Shown here: positions 62,900-64,000 of the stretch, piece by piece
Layout: each line of letters starts with the position of its first letter
Numbering within the stretch: the stretch's first letter is position 1
Assembly (NCBI GenBank): GCA_949316235.1
Contig: OX438741.1
Span: 41,058,067-41,122,066 of the forward strand
DNA length: 64,000 bases
Direction: 5' to 3'
Origin: Oegoconia quadripuncta
Lineage: Eukaryota; Arthropoda; Insecta; Lepidoptera; Autostichidae
The notes under the pieces: model-generated
Databases searched by the model: none
Seen by the model: only the letters and a program-made list of their open reading frames with translations
Told to the model about the DNA's origin: nothing
Position numbers and translations under genes: made by a program

Positions 62900-63360
62900 A
62901 GTTTATAAGGTCTGATAAGAAATTTAGGAATCATGTATTCAATCTGCATGCAGATGTGCAAAATATAATTTGTGACAGTTTACATAGCATTCTGATAATT
63001 TAAATATTTCTTAATATCATAGAAACACTTTGCCTGGAGCCATTGTATCAATCGAATTTTAAACATTTTGGCATTAACTAATTTTATTTCGTCAGGCAGA
63101 TTGACATACAATATTATACACATATTATAAACATTATTTTCATAAACGTATTTGCGGCAAGGAGGTTTATACAATAGGTTACAGTATTGTGCTCTTGTAT
63201 GTCTATCACTAGTCTCACTACGCTTATTAAAATATTTAAAATTGGCTTTCACAAAAAGACACGAGTCTTTTATGTACATACAAGGTAACAGAAGAATTTT
63301 ATACTTTTTGAACAAAGGCTTACAGCAGTCTAGAATCCACGCGATATGTAATACACGCGT
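62900..63360 (-). pseudogene. LINE RT C-terminus (family B relative)
   Basis: A 111-codon open frame (62980-63315): FKKYKILLLPCMYIKDSCLF, VKANFKYFNKRSETSDRHTR, CNLLYKPPCRKYVYENNVYN, LPDEIKLVNAKMFKIRLIQW and LQAKCFYDIKKYLNYQ and a stop. These are the last blocks of the same RT type as at 3.9 and 25.3 kb. 5' truncated. Confidence 0.7.
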
Positions 63361-63507
63361 TGATAAGAGAGCGTGTGCTGTATTTTGTTTGTTTCTTTTT
63401 TAAGAAAACTCTACACATGCTTCTACCATAATTGCCATCATCCAGCCTCATACTAATACTGACTTATAAAGACACCAAAAAGATCTATGCAATGTATTTT
63501 TCCACAG

Positions 63508-63692
63508 GTTTGCAGAATCTCCTGTTACTCTCGGTTTGCACGTCAGCTGGTGTACTACCAGACAAGGAATGCTTACACGATCCTCTGACACTGCGCCCGC
63601 ACGCAGACTGCTCTAAATACTATCAATGCAACCACGCCAGGATGGTGACGCGGGACTGCGGGCCTGGCACTCATTTTGATCCTGTCCTTCAG
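63508..63692 (+). CDS. First CBM14 exon of a second peritrophin-like gene (partial)
   Basis: Acceptor tttccacag (63507), two bases, then LQNLLLLSVCTSAGVLPDKE (signal-peptide core), [40 protein letters not shown] and Q, donor gtaagc at 63693, phase 0. It is very like the 59575-59768 exon in length, phase entry and Cys1-Cys4 spacing, so the two genes are paralogues in head-to-head orientation. Cys5-Cys6 and the rest lie beyond the window. The ATG exon was not recognised. Confidence 0.82.
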
Positions 63693-63774
63693 GTAAGCGG
63701 TATGAAAAACAGTTCTTCATCACATTCCAAAGTCATTTTAACACAATGAGGAGATTCTCAATTCGTCGCCTTTC

Positions 63775-64000
63775 TTCAATTTAAGAGCAATACTCTTGTC
63801 GGCCGAGTAATGAACACGTCTCTCTACTTTCTGCCCTCGTTTTAACCTCTTGGTACGACACGACATTCACCTTTCCTTTCACTTGGTCAAAGTAATTACG
63901 CCTAGGTCTTCCCCTTCCTCTCTTTCCTTCAATCTTTCGCTCAATTATGTTCTTCAAAAAAATATCGTGTCGTATCAAGTGACCTATCATCTTTCCTCTT
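63775..64000 (-). pseudogene. RTE-type LINE C-terminus, cut by window end
   Basis: Reads [20 protein letters not shown] then [18 protein letters not shown] and [18 protein letters not shown] and a stop near 63781, parallel to 57402-57560. It is in the first intron after the 63508 exon. Confidence 0.75.

Overview
The window looks like an AT-rich insect genome, most likely a moth or butterfly. That reading rests on spliced genes with short exons, insect-type chitin-binding (CBM14/peritrophin-A) proteins, and a dense load of tRNA-derived SINEs, LINE 3' ends, MITEs and mariner/Tc1-type transposons of lepidopteran style. The organism is an inference; no marker gene settles it.

Layout. (1) 142-5967 (+): a homologue of RNF113A/Cwc24, a CCCH plus RING zinc-finger spliceosomal protein. 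The N-terminus lies outside the window, and the introns hold a SINE with a very long TATTA tail and a ~0.9 kb minisatellite. (2) 6.0-10.8 kb: nested repeats, including LINE ends, SINEs, a 5S-rRNA-derived fragment and a 21-bp perfect hairpin. (3) 10838-24293 (+): a secreted mucin with one N-terminal CBM14 domain and a 6.2-kb exon of about 55 Thr/Ser-rich repeats. Its 6.6-kb intron carries a complete 2.1-kb transposon with 268-bp terminal repeats and an intact DD34D mariner. (4) 24.3-41 kb: mostly transposable elements, with a LINE that keeps a 457-codon reverse transcriptase ORF and one unrecognised, possibly secreted protein at 35 kb. (5) 41219-59768 (-): a very large peritrophin-like gene with 19 identified exons, 18 complete CBM14 domains and Thr-rich linkers. 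Its core is a tandem array of exon-plus-intron units, many of exactly 601 bp. (6) 63508-63692 (+): the signal-peptide and first-CBM14 exon of a further peritrophin gene that leaves the window on the right.

The mucin and the two peritrophin genes share an architecture: a signal peptide entered through a phase-1 intron, chitin-binding modules, and O-glycosylatable Thr/Ser/Pro linkers. They are plausibly structural proteins of the peritrophic matrix or another chitinous extracellular lining. RNF113 is an unrelated nuclear housekeeping gene. The least ordinary signals are the homogenised exon array, the 1398-bp duplication inside the mucin exon, the long-TIR DD40D transposon with its deletion derivative, and a foldback element at 54.35-55.02 kb.
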